Of a DNA stretch of 64,000 nt, positions 24,101-34,713 are shown one piece after another (within the stretch, counting starts at the first letter, position 1; the number at the start of each line of letters is the position of its first letter). Both the position numbers and the translations under genes were made by a program. The DNA lies in contig JADQAV010000001.1 in NCBI GenBank assembly GCA_019775845.1, positions 1 to 64,000 of the forward strand, in the 5' to 3' direction. This stretch comes from Myrmaecium sp. VS I D KN 1 (taxonomy: Eukaryota > Ascomycota > Dothideomycetes > Valsariales > Valsariaceae). A model generated the notes under the pieces. It did no database searches, was not told the DNA's origin, and saw only the letters and a list, made by a program, of their open reading frames with translations.

Positions 24101-24642
24101 ATGTCTGCAGATAGCTCCGTCGCGGCTGCGAAGCCGAATGCACCCACGCCGGCGCCCAAGGGCATGCGAGTCAACGGTGCGTGGCCTCCTTCTCTCTTGC
24201 ATTTTCACCATCCTTCGCTTCTGTCCCGTCCCTCGTCCTTATGTTTTCAGATACGGATTTCCTTTGCCAGTTACTAACACATGGTCCTAAAAACAGGCAA
24301 GCAGTGGCACGATAACAGAAAGCCCTTCCGTCCGACGGCCGGTCAGACCTCCTATGCGAAACGCGCTGAGGAACGCAAGGCGCTCGCCGCCATCAAAGCC
24401 AAAGAAAAGGGGATGAAGGAGGAGAAGGAGGCGGAGCGTCAAGTACGTCTGCAGCGCGCCTGTCTTCGCTATCAACCGGAATGCTAACAACAGTTCCGCA
24501 GAAACGGGTCCAAGCGATCAAGGACAAGCGCGAGGCCAAGGAGGAGAAGGCGCGGTACGAGAAGCTGGCGGAGAAGATGCACAAGAAGCGGGTGGAGCGT
24601 CTGCGCCGGAGGGAGAAGCGCAACAAGATGCTCAAGTCATGA
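24101..24642 (+). CDS. CGR1: rRNA-processing protein CGR1
   Basis: Predicted 120 aa from three exons: 24101-24176, 24297-24442 and 24502-24642 (363 nt). CGR1 is a small, highly charged nucleolar protein needed for 60S pre-rRNA processing and growth. The diagnostic segment [13 protein letters not shown] follows the first intron. A Lys/Glu/Arg-rich coiled coil then runs to the C-terminus [14 protein letters not shown], the conserved nucleolar-localising end. The length matches fungal homologues. Confidence 0.95.
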
Positions 24643-25444
24643 TGGAGCTGGAGCGCTGCCGCTGTCGCAAATGTCGCATTCGTGTTCCGGGGCTGCACCG
24701 ATCAAGGGGTTAAGGCATCCAGAGTCAACCCCAGGCTGCTTTTCGGGTTGGAAGCAGTTATTAACATGTTCAGGGAAGTGAGTACACCATTCTCCTAAGG
24801 GACATGTGGTTCGAGTACAATCAGCTTCTGCGAGATCAAATTCGGCGGGGAGCGAGGGGTCGTGGGGAGGCGTGGGAGGCGTGTGATTGAGGGCGTATGG
24901 TTACGTTCCGTTTGTCTAAGATTATCGACGATATATATAGGTATACCCAGAGAGACCGTCAGGTGAAATTCTAGCTATCGGGTTGTTCAATATTTACAGG
25001 ATTCTGGTAATATTCTCCGCTATCTGAATTTCCGCTGGGAACTTGCTCGAACGAAGACATCGGTTTTCCCAATCACGATGTATGATCATGGCTAACATGT
25101 ACTACTTACATCTCGAGGCATATCAATATGAGCAGGTTGAGTGTTTTTCCGTATGTGCTGTGACAGGATGAGTTGCCTTTGCTCGACTGGCAACTCTATG
25201 CGATTCAGCCTTATGGGATCGACCGACCCTGGGAGCTATGACATCGACTCCAGCCGACCATCATCAACCATCAACCCGGAAGGGACAAATGGACATAACC
25301 TTTCGTTTGTACATAAAAACCACAACCACCGATCACAATCTCCCACCATGTGCACAACACCATCCTTCAAGTGCCTGTAACGCCGCAACCCCTCGATACC
25401 CTCACAACAGATAGAAGCGCCTCGGACGCCCGTCACCTCCTCGC
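24643..25444. other. Intergenic region downstream of CGR1
   Basis: This 802-bp region between two plus-strand genes contains the CGR1 3' end and the promoter of the next gene. No RNA gene or coding sequence was recognised. Confidence 0.5.
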
Positions 25445-26703
25445 ATGGAGCCCCCTGACCAGTCCTCCTCGGACAGGCCGAAGCCGCCGCACCTCCGCCG
25501 TAGCCATACCGCTCTCCCCAAACTCTCCTCGCACGCCAAACGATCGCATCTGCCCTCGCTGCATCACCACTCCTCCTCGAAGCACAGCTCGCCCCACCAT
25601 CACCACGGCCGGCATGGCCACCACTCGAAGGACCGCGAGTCCGCCGGCGGCGTGCAGCTGCACCACCCGACCTCCCTCGTCGACCTGCTCAAGTCGACCT
25701 CCAAGAGCGGCTCGTCGCGGTCGCCGACGCGGACCGATGACGCGAACAAAGCGAGGACGGAGCAGCGGGGGAGGGAAAGGGAAGAAGGAGACGGGCTCGT
25801 AGCGGCGATGCTATCGGCGCCGCCGAAGCCGGTCCGGCCAGCGGACGTGGAACGGGAGAGGCAAAGGGCCAAGAAGAGAGACGAGTGAGTATTTCACCTG
25901 TGCCTGCTCAAAGGAGCAGAGAATTCCATACGCAACATGGGAGAAAAGCACATATCACAAAGGAAACCAAAAAGACGGCTCTCTGACACCATACCAGGGA
26001 ACTCCAAGCCGCCCTCCAAGCGCTCTCCAACCACTCCCTCGAGACCACCCGCCGGCTGGACGTGAAGTGGTACGCGATTCTGGAGAAGGTCGCCACCCTC
26101 CGCTCCACCATCGGCGCCCTCCAGGAGCTCTCCAGCCTGACCCGGGACCTGCACGCCGGCTTCCAGGCCGACGCCCAGGACGCCGCCGACGACGTCCGCC
26201 ACCAGCTCGCCGCCTTCGCCGGCTTCGAGCCCCAGGCCCGCCACCTCAACGCCCTCGAGCGCCGCCTGCGCCGGAGCACCGAGCGGACTGCCGAGCTCGA
26301 CCGTCGGCTCGAGGCCGCCCGCCGCCGCGTCGACGCCCGCGAGGCCCTCGAGCGCGCTCGCCAGGCCCAGTCCCGCCGCCGCGTCCGGATCGTGTGGATG
26401 AGCCTCGTCGGCCTCGCCTGCCTCGCCCTCGCCTTCGTCGTCCACCACTCCATCCACGGCAGCTTCCACCCCCGCTCCCTCTTCTCCGACCTCCGCCTCC
26501 GACCCTCCCGCCGACCCCGCCACACCCTCGACCTCGACAACGTTCCCGCCCCGCCGCCCGTCAAGGAGATGCTCAGCGCGATGCACGCCGAAGCCACGAG
26601 CCGTTCGGCCGCGAAACGTGTGCTTCCGTCCTGGTCTCCGTCCTCGCCGGCCCGCTCGGCCGCAAACGACGATCCCCGGATACGGCTCTTGGATGAGTTG
26701 TGA
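25445..26703 (+). CDS. Uncharacterised coiled-coil protein with one membrane segment
   Basis: Predicted 381 aa from two exons, 25445-25884 and 25998-26703 (1146 nt; intron 113 bp). The N-terminal half is disordered and contains a His/Ser-rich stretch (HHHSSSKHSSPHHHHGRHGHH, residues about 40-61), then charged residues. Residues about 147-275 form a predicted coiled coil rich in Leu, Ala, Arg and Glu (LVDLLKS upstream; LERRLRRSTERTAELDRRLE). A single hydrophobic segment at about 278-298 (VWMSLVGLACLALAFVV) is preceded by Arg residues and followed by a basic, Pro-rich tail. The layout suggests a membrane-anchored coiled-coil protein with its bulk in the cytosol; the organelle is unknown. Strong GC bias at third positions supports coding. 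I do not recognise a named family. Confidence 0.78.
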
Positions 26704-27347
26704 GGCTACCCCCTATTTTCCCTGCCAAGACAAAGCTGCTCCACCAAAAAGAAGAAAGAAAAAATAAAACGCGCATCCTCAATACTCCTACCCACCAACA
26801 ATTTTCAACAAGCAAAAGAAGAAGAAGCCGGATGCGGGACTCGAACCCGCAACCTTGAGGTGATTCTTGCTATAAGAGCCACACGCTCTACCGATTGAGC
26901 TAACCCGGCGTTTGATTGGATGGTGATGTGGGCGATGATTTTTGTGCTTCTTCATGTTTCACAGTGGATGTGGAAATCGGGAAGGGCTTGCGAATCCAGT
27001 TAAGGACGACTGTACAGCTCGTGGCAACATCGTATGAGCTTTTCTTTTCAAATCTGCACGCCGCTCTCTTCAGAGTTGTATTTAATCATTTCTTGCTAGA
27101 TACCCGACTTTTCCTTCATTAAGCTGAATAATCGCGTCTCCGGAAATTATCCAAAGACTATTGCGTATAGGATGTTTGTTCCACTATTGTCGATAATGGA
27201 GTTCCGAGCTGTGAAAACTATTCTTACAAATGTTGGCCTTGAAATAATCTGGGCCACGTTACGCTCCTTGCCGCTCAAGAAATGCCCATTTGGCCCATTC
27301 GCTCATGTCAGCAGTGGTAATCGCCCAGATATGAAAGAGCGAGCCTT
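26704..27347. other. Intergenic region around tRNA-Lys
   Basis: Apart from the tRNA at 26826-26909, nothing coding is seen between the coiled-coil gene (+) and the zinc-ribbon gene (-). The part right of the tRNA is AT-rich. Confidence 0.5.
26826..26909 (-). tRNA. tRNA-Lys(CTT) with an 11-nt intron
   Basis: The cloverleaf is clear on the minus strand. The acceptor GCCGGGT pairs with ATCCGGC, the D arm is GCTC/GAGC, and the T arm is GCGGG-TTCGAGT-CCCGC. The anticodon CTT is at 26876-26874. An 11-nt intron follows the base 3' of the anticodon, giving a 73-nt mature tRNA. The anticodon stem TGTGG/CCTCA contains one U-U mismatch, and the discriminator would be U. It could therefore be a slightly degenerate copy. 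Confidence 0.9.
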
Positions 27348-29577
27348 CTAAACGTCCCTCCAGGACCTTGGCGGAGGTGACGGTGGACTCCGAGCGTCTC
27401 GCCGGCGATATACCCTGTACGACTCTCTCAAAGGCGGCGGAGAGCCCCTATAAATCATCCTAGGGGGGCTCCGTGGTCTGGGACCTGACTCTTGCTCGCT
27501 CCGGTTGGCGCTCGTTTCTCTCACCGTCTCGCGGACCTCCCTCCATTTTTCAGGTCTGCCCCTCTGGTTCTGCTCCCAGTACTCCCTCACTTCCACCTCC
27601 TTTTCCCAGTCCCCTGTTGCAGGGGGAGAATACCGATTGCCGCCGCCTAAATCTTGATCTGAGGCACGCTGTTCCGCTTTCTGACGCCAAAAGCCGTCAA
27701 CAGTGCGTCTAGGTGGCGGGCCTCGAGCATTTGATTCGGGAGGACTGATAGGGTAAGGCAGAGGCATCTTCAGAGGAGGTTCCATGGCAGAAGGCGGCTC
27801 AGACATCTGACGTGGCACGCTGGTGGCTCTGGGGGGGCGATCCCTTGGATGGGCGTACGTTGGAGACGGCGTGAACTGAGGGGAGCGGTGCATCACTGTG
27901 GGCGGGGACTCCTCTCGGGTGATCCTAACACGATGCACATGATCGATCAGATCATCTTCGTAGTGTACTCTCTCGCCGCTGCGGGATCTACGAGCACGTG
28001 GATGCTCCATATGGTCGATTCTGACAGTATGGCTTCTCGAACGAGCTCGTCCACGTGGATAGTCATCCTCCTGCCGGTCTCCTGGGTGATAAGTAGGCGA
28101 TGGTTCCGGTGCAAACTGAACCCTGTGGCCTCCGTACTGAGCAAGAGTGCTTTCAGCACTGCGTCCTGGCCGGCTTGGATCCCGAATTATACCACGCAAT
28201 GGCGTTGATGTACGGTGGCTAGACGGCGACCTCTCAAACCGCTTACCTTCGTGGTACACCGGAGATGGTGCCCTCACATGCCGATACGAATGTTCTGCTA
28301 GCCGGGAATGAGCTGATTGTAAGTCATCTGGGGACTCTGACGGAATCCGGCCATGAGGCCGCGGTGATATGGAGATTGTACGTCGACGTAGTATCTCGTA
28401 ACGCGCTTGCGGGCGTCCTCGAGTATATGGAGGCTCTGGGGACAAATCATCCTCACGTATCGTTGTGCGGCGATATATCACTTCCTCGTTTGGTGCATCT
28501 ATTTGTTAAAATTGAAGTCAGCAATCAACATGTTAGTTTTGGACAGGTGTTATATACGGTAAAAATCCTTTCCTTCGGCGTCGTCCGGCCTCTCGCGTTC
28601 GATGTACGCGATTCGCGTATGCGGCGGAAGAGGACCTTCTTTGGTGACAGTCTCGCAAGTAGCACAATGCTCTGGAGATGGGTCTCCGGGTGTTCTTAGC
28701 GTTATTCGATACTTCTTGATCGTGTCACCCGCTTCTGGTGGCACCTCCTCCTTCTGCAGTACCAATTTTCCGCGGCATATGCGGCAAATGGATGGCGGAG
28801 GGTGCTCCCAAATGGGGTTCTCTTTTCGAAATCTCGAAGAGCGCAGTCTATGACACCTGACGCAGTAATGGTGCGGTGGATGCGGCGGGGGCCCGGTTGG
28901 TTGGGGAGCTTCCTGGGGTTGAGCAGATGGAGGTGGAGGTGGAGGCGGAGGCTGCGGTGGTAAAATGGGATGGCACTGACAATAGTGAAAGTGAGTATGT
29001 TGGTGATTCATAGGGTCGACCGGCATGGTCTGGTTGCTGTGAACGACACAAGACTTGCTGTCGTCTTCCTTCTTTTCCTCAGTATCGTTCTTCGCCTCAG
29101 CCGGAGCCGGAGAGGACTCGAATGGCACAAGAGCCTGCTCGGCACCAGGGGACTGCGTCAAAGGCAGGCCAGGCCCAGGCACTGGGGTAGGTGCAGGAGG
29201 CTGAGGTGCAAATGGCTGGCAGTGGCAAGCTACGTTGTACTGAATGTTTGGCAGTGGCATTGGGAATAGGAACGGCGGTGGTGGAGGAGCCATCGGTTCA
29301 GCGTCGTCCTTGACAGGTGGCTTGGTTGTTTCACGTCCTCCACTCTCCTCGTTCAAATAGAGAATCGATCCGTCAGGCAAATCTTCAGGCGAAGGCGAGC
29401 GCGGTACGTGATAAAATGGGCCCATCGGCGGTGCTGGAACTGGAACACCATGGGGTAGTGGTCTGTTATGTGTCAGTACAAATGCTCATCGGACTGTAGA
29501 AAGAGGCAAGCTTACGGTCCATAGACTGGAACCGAATATGGGTACCAGGGTCCTCCACTGGGAGGAATATGTGCCAT
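27348..29577 (-). CDS. Uncharacterised Pro/Arg-rich protein with a C2-C2 zinc-ribbon-like motif
   Basis: Predicted 705 aa from three exons: 29577-29516, 29462-28558 and 28498-27348 (2118 nt). The N-terminal third is Pro-rich, with runs of P and His/Cys patches. A compact zinc-ribbon-like segment follows: C-VR-C at residues 221/224 and C-RI-C at 247/250, plus C-AT-C within HCATCETVTKEG further on. Its spacing resembles treble-clef or ribbon folds. The C-terminal half (about residue 325 on) is Arg/Ser/Pro/Asp-rich and disordered, with RS/RD-like and SPPP motifs typical of RNA-associated or nuclear-speckle proteins. The function is unknown; a nucleic-acid or protein-binding adaptor is inferred from composition. 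Splice junctions Y-H-A-P-N-E-E and VYGPPLPHG preserve frame. Confidence 0.82.
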
Positions 29578-30214
29578 CCTAGCAGTCAGCAGACATGTGC
29601 CCGCGAGCACAGTCGGTAAGAAGAGTTGGAAGGATCTAGGTGTTGATTTCGGAGTTGAGAAGGTGGGTGGTCAAGCGAGAGCGGGAACAAGCCTGCAAGC
29701 TGCAAGCGTCGACTTGGGTCAAGTGAGCTGAGAGAATCCTCAAGTCCAGAGGTCACAAGCGACGTCAAAGTGATAGAAAATGAATGACCAAGAGCTGTGC
29801 AGGTGACCTGAGGAGGTAGTCACCGAGCAAGAAGAACGGCGATGTCGAGGAAGATAGGTATAAAGCGAGGCCTTTTGAAGGTGATGGGAGAAAGAGAGAT
29901 TGCTCGCTAATGGAACGCGGAAACGACGACCTTGATGGATTTGAAAGCGTTGCGGGGCGGCAGAGAAGTGAACGGAAGATGGGAAGGCACGACAAGACAA
30001 CGCGGAAATTGCAGAATCAAGTCTCAACACCGTAAGGTAGTAGGTTGACGAAACCGGAGAAAAGGAAGAACAAAGAAAAAAAAAATGATCTCTTAAGCAA
30101 ATAACACTCTCATCTTATTTGTATAATCCCTATACCACGCCCATGCAACGCCATGTTTTTGCAGCACTACTTTTGGCGAGGAAACGATTCAAACAACTCC
30201 TACCACATATCTCT
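29578..30214. other. Intergenic region between STT3 and the zinc-ribbon gene
   Basis: Both neighbours are on the minus strand. This region therefore holds the promoter of the zinc-ribbon gene and the 3' end of STT3. No gene was recognised. Confidence 0.5.
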
Positions 30215-32640
30215 TTACTCTACGCGAAGGACCCTAGCGCCCTTACGCTTCGCTGCTCTCTTCTTCTTGTTCCCCTTCTCAAAGGCTACTGCACTTCCGT
30301 GATCACGACCAAAGTTATCCAGGTCTTTCACCTTGTAGATACGGATGATCCAGTTCTCACTGGTGAAAGCCTCCTCGATGGTGCTTAGCTGAGGGCCTTC
30401 GGCGGGAAGACGCGAGCCACGGACACGGTCCTGGGCTTGGCCTGCGGGGAAAAGGGAGTTGTAGTTATAGTAAGACATCTTGTACCTGTAGGAACGTTAG
30501 CAGCCGTCGGTCTTGTGAGTTTTGTATCGTTGTCACTTACATCAAGCTGTTCCTCATGGCAGGAGTAGCTTCATCATCAACGCGGTATTCTCCGCGAGAC
30601 GTGAAGTAGTTGCGTTCCTTGACTTCATCAGGCCAGATGCCCTCAGCAATTCGGACCATCCAGAGGAACTTGTTGATATCGTCACCAGAGTAGCCCAAGA
30701 GGCCACCAAAAACCACCAAGACATAGTCAACCTCATGCTGACGCATGATAGGGTAGCTGACTTCTTCGCGCGAGCTCATGGCCTTGCCGACGGTCGCGAT
30801 GTGCGTGTTGTTCCAGGTGTTGTTGTCAACTAAGGTAGGCCTATCAGCCATACCGCCGATCTGGTAGCCATAGTCCCACCAAGACATGATTTTGGCATCG
30901 GGCGCGGTGTTCTGACGAAGCCAGTAGTATGCCTCACGGTAGTCATCAATGATATGTTGGCTTCCATCCGGCAGTCTGCTCGCCAAAACCACGGAAGGTG
31001 ACGAGTAGGCATTCGAGGTAACCCATGTGCAGTGCAAGACGAAAAGGAGAAGATAGACCGTCGATAAACTGACGACGGTTATCTTCGAGATCGAAGAGTA
31101 TATACCCACGATAGGGTTCCTTGCCGATCGCAGACTCTCTTTGAAGCTCTCAGCGTTCGTGTTGGACTGTGCCGCGGGGGTGGGCGACTCGACAACAAGG
31201 TAATTGTCCAAAATTTGAGATAACGCCATCGCTGCAGCCACGCACACGATGGGAGTCAGTGTAAGCATCAACCTGACCATGACGCCACTGAAATAGCTGG
31301 CCAAGACAGCGTAGATGACGACAAAAACCTGCTCATCGGTGAGGTCGCGGAAGCAGAGATAGACGCCAGCCGGAAACAGCCAGATGAGCATGTTCAGGTC
31401 GAAGAAGAAAGCCGGCCATGCGGTAGGCTGGTGCTCGGAGACGGATGCGATGATGGGGATGTGAATCTTGGCGTATCCCGTGTCCCACAGAGAGTAGAAA
31501 CGACCCGTCCATGGTGCGATGACACCAGAGACCGTAAGGAGAACAAGACCTCCGAGGCCTACCAAGAAAATAACAAGCACAAGGCTGCGCAGCAGGGTCT
31601 GGAATTGCCTGCTCGGCAGTTGCTGCCTCACGTATTCAACGAATCCGACGATCTGGAGAAGACCGAAGACGCCAAGAGCAGACATGTGTTCGCTGCTCCT
31701 GATGGGCAGGAAACCGACGAAAGGGATCTGCATGCTTGCCAGCGTTCCCAGAGCATACCAGGTAGTATAGCTGACGTAAAGCCTGGGGCTATAACGTCCC
31801 ATGCAGATCAGCACGAAGGCATGCAGGGGGATCAAGTTGGTGATGAACACATAGCCACCCCACGAGGCCACCATGTATCCATAGAAGAGCGCGGTCAACG
31901 CGCCCCAGAATGCAGAGCCGTTCTTGAGAGCCTTGATCCACAGGAAGAATGTAAACACTAAGAGGAAAATGGCGATCGCTTCGTTGTCGTAACTTCCGGC
32001 TACGGAGCGGGAGATATACCCAGGGGCAATGCCCATGAAGGCCGCTGCAAGCAAGCCAGCTGACGGAGATGGTGTCATCTCAGAGGTGAGCAGGTAGGCC
32101 GCCAGGGCAGTGAGGCCGGAAAATCCAGGGGCCAACAGAACGCAAATGTTCCGAATGTCGACAGGAAAGGTAAGGAAGCGGAGGATGTGGTAGATGACAC
32201 CGCTGGTGACCATCAAGCCCGGGTATAGAGTGCCTCCGGTAACACGTCCAAGAGGATGCCATGTTTCTGTAAGATGCCTGTCAGCGCTGCGAGTCCTGCT
32301 GAGAAGCTTCCAACGCCGATGTGCGGGGATTGTGAGGCCGTACTATCATCGAACCAATCCCAAAAGCTGTAGAAGCCATTCTGGACGAGATATTTTGTCG
32401 CTCGGAAGTTAAACCACGGATCGACTTGCGAGGAAGTCAGTAAGGAGAGCCAAATGTGTGGTTGGGGTGAACAAGGTGCTGCGTACATTCGTGGATGATA
32501 CTCTCGAACCGGATCACGGAGAACAGACGGCTGGAGACAGCGGCCGCAGCGATTGTGCAGAGGATGATGATGCGCAGCAACCCCCGAGTGTTTCGGCCGG
32601 TCGAGCCTTGAAAGAACTGATCACCCACAGCAGTCGCCAT
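30215..32640 (-). CDS. STT3: Oligosaccharyltransferase catalytic subunit STT3
   Basis: Predicted 743 aa from four exons: 32640-32487, 32424-32344, 32266-30541 and 30485-30215 (2232 nt). This ER membrane enzyme transfers Glc3Man9GlcNAc2 from dolichol pyrophosphate to Asn in N-x-S/T sequons. Catalytic signatures are visible in order: HEFDPWFNFR with the first catalytic Asp near residue 53, SYDNEAIAIF (D-x-E), the SVSEHQPTAW loop, WWDYGYQIGG near residue 541 that reads the sequon +2 residue, and the D-x-x-K-like DDINKFLWMVRI. About a dozen hydrophobic helices lie between. The C-terminus is Lys/Arg-rich. All introns fall at clean junctions (HE/FDPW, DD/KTWHP, LM/YKMSYY). The length is close to yeast Stt3 (718 aa). 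Confidence 0.97.
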
Positions 32641-33095
32641 GGCTGAACATGAGAAAAGAAAGGGAGGAGAGTGAGGGGATTGGGGCCGTTGCGTAACTGC
32701 CGCGAGCCGCGTAAGGACAGTTGGAGCTCTGGAGGTTGCGTCGGAGCTACAATTCACCGGGCGGCATCATTGGTCGGTCCCTGGACCACCCTGAGGGCTT
32801 GCGGTACCTCTTGAACCCCACGCCAAGTCGCAGGCATGTTCGTTTTCGCAGTGTAGTAACCGGCGAAAAAAGACGGCATCAGTGCACTGAATCAGTAATC
32901 TTTCCAGTACTTTCATTAGATAACGTGCCAGTTACTCGAGGGACCACAGCAGCAGCACAACGGGATCACAGACATTGCGAATCTGGAGAAGAAACGCCTG
33001 TCACACAAAGCTGCTTAGCCACTGACGGCTGAGCAACATAGACTCGCACCCGCTCGCAAGTACAACATTAACAACAAGCAATGTATTCCTAGCTA
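32641..33095. other. STT3 upstream region
   Basis: These 455 bp lie between the STT3 start and the 3' end of the AIG1-like gene, both on the minus strand. They are expected to hold the STT3 promoter. No other feature is seen. Confidence 0.5.
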
Positions 33096-33977
33096 TCACT
33101 TCCCACCCAGCTCGACATCGCACTGCACCGGTTCGCGTTCGCGCTTGCGCAACCCGTCCATCCGACTCGTCTTCCCTAGCTTCTCCATCTTCTTCTCCGT
33201 CACCCAGACCCGCAGCCAGATCACGTAGCGCACGACGACGAAGACCACGATGATGCCGGCGAGGATGCCGAAGCAGTACCCGGTGACGCTCCCGTCGCTG
33301 TGGCTGTTGAAGTCCAGGAAGTCGTACACGAAGAAATGCTGCGTGTAGTAGGTGATGTACGCGAGCGTCAGGTACAGGGCCAGGATGAGGATGAGGGCGG
33401 CGAGGTTCAGCCAGGGGAGCGGGAGGGTGCGCGGGAAGATGACTTCGAAGAGCGCGAAGGCCGAGTTCAAGCCATGCTCCGACGTGTTCCGCCAGGTCGC
33501 ATAGACGCTGGTGAAGCCGTCGCTGTAGAGGATCACCCAGTACACGACTGTCCGTGGTCAGTTCACGTCTGGTCTGAGCGCATGGTTTAGGGATCACTCA
33601 CTAGTCACAAGGAAAGGGTAGGTGACGACACTCGAGTAGTAGATGCTATGCAGCACTTGAAGCACCCTGGGCCATCGGTTCAGGAAGGGTACGCCGGTGA
33701 ACCAGTAGCTGAAGGAATGCAGCGCGCTGAAAGCATTGTAGAAGGCGAGCCCCCAGTACGTGAGGATCGTGAAGTAGCTAAAGTCCTGGCCGGCGACCTT
33801 CCCAGAACTGGCCTTGGAGTCCCACCCCAACGTGAAGAACAACGTCGTGAAGCCGTACACGGCGAAGAGCGTCCGGACGAGCGCGAGGACGAGGGGCGAG
33901 AGGATCCACGAGGTGCTGAAGCGATAGGTAGGGTCGAAAGGAGCATCACCACCCTGTCTCCGGAAGATGTTGAACAT
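33096..33977 (-). CDS. Multi-pass membrane protein, FAR-17a/AIG1-like
   Basis: Predicted 275 aa from two exons, 33977-33602 and 33547-33096 (828 nt; 54-bp intron). Six or so hydrophobic segments span the protein. The pattern TYWGLAFYNAFSALHSF, then YSDGFTSVYATWRNTSEHGLNSAFALFEVIF, then LYLTLAYITYYTQ resembles the FAR-17a/AIG1 (ADTRP) family. In that family a Thr and a His in the membrane core form the active site for hydrolysing fatty-acid esters of hydroxy fatty acids. The conserved His would be in SEHGLN. The family assignment is moderate: it could instead be a related 'rolling stone'-like membrane protein. The C-terminus is charged and likely cytosolic. Confidence 0.75.
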
Positions 33978-34713
33978 TCTGGTCTGCGTAGATTGGGGGA
34001 AGTTATCCCCAGCTGCTATAGGAATTTGCGATAATTCCCCTTGCTACCTGTCACGGCACCAGCTCTCGCGTGGATTTGGAAAAAATGCAACGACGACCGC
34101 ACATGAAAAACGGAAGGCGCCGAAGAGCCTTCAAAGAAACCGAAGCCAGAGAATTTGTTGGGGTCTACCCAGGTGCCCATCCATGCCCTGGCTTCTTTCA
34201 CCCCCCGGACGGACCTCCTACTGTTGGGCTGGCTGCAGTGGCTGGTCGAAAGGTGACGAGTTTCGCCGAGCCGTGGCCTGTTTGGGCCCAGACACGCGGC
34301 AAAGTCATTTTTGCTGGCCCTCGTCAATTTACTGACCGTAAAATCTTCGGCGCAGTCTCTTGGGGATTGTTGTAAGTTAAGGGATGGCTTTTCGCAATGC
34401 TTAGCAGAACCATATGTTATGTATGTACATGCGTATATGTTGATGTAGGTACTAATGTCAATATGTGTAATCCCGGAGGGTCCTGTAGGATTGATTCAGC
34501 CTCGTTCCATCCCCACGTGCGTTCTTCGCATAGATAAATTTGACAAGACCGCATAACGCCCAAAATGAAAAGCCGACGATGCTTGATATCGTTCGTGATG
34601 GTATGATCTTGTATCTCTCTCAGTCTTGATGGAACTGTTAGACCTTCGTCGTCGACACCCGTCCACCCTCAGGGTAAATAAAAATGAATATGGCCCAACC
34701 CGCAATACGATAA
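33978..34713. other. Intergenic region
   Basis: This lies between the AIG1-like gene and the 460-aa coiled-coil gene, both on the minus strand. Nothing coding was recognised in these 736 bp. Confidence 0.5.
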
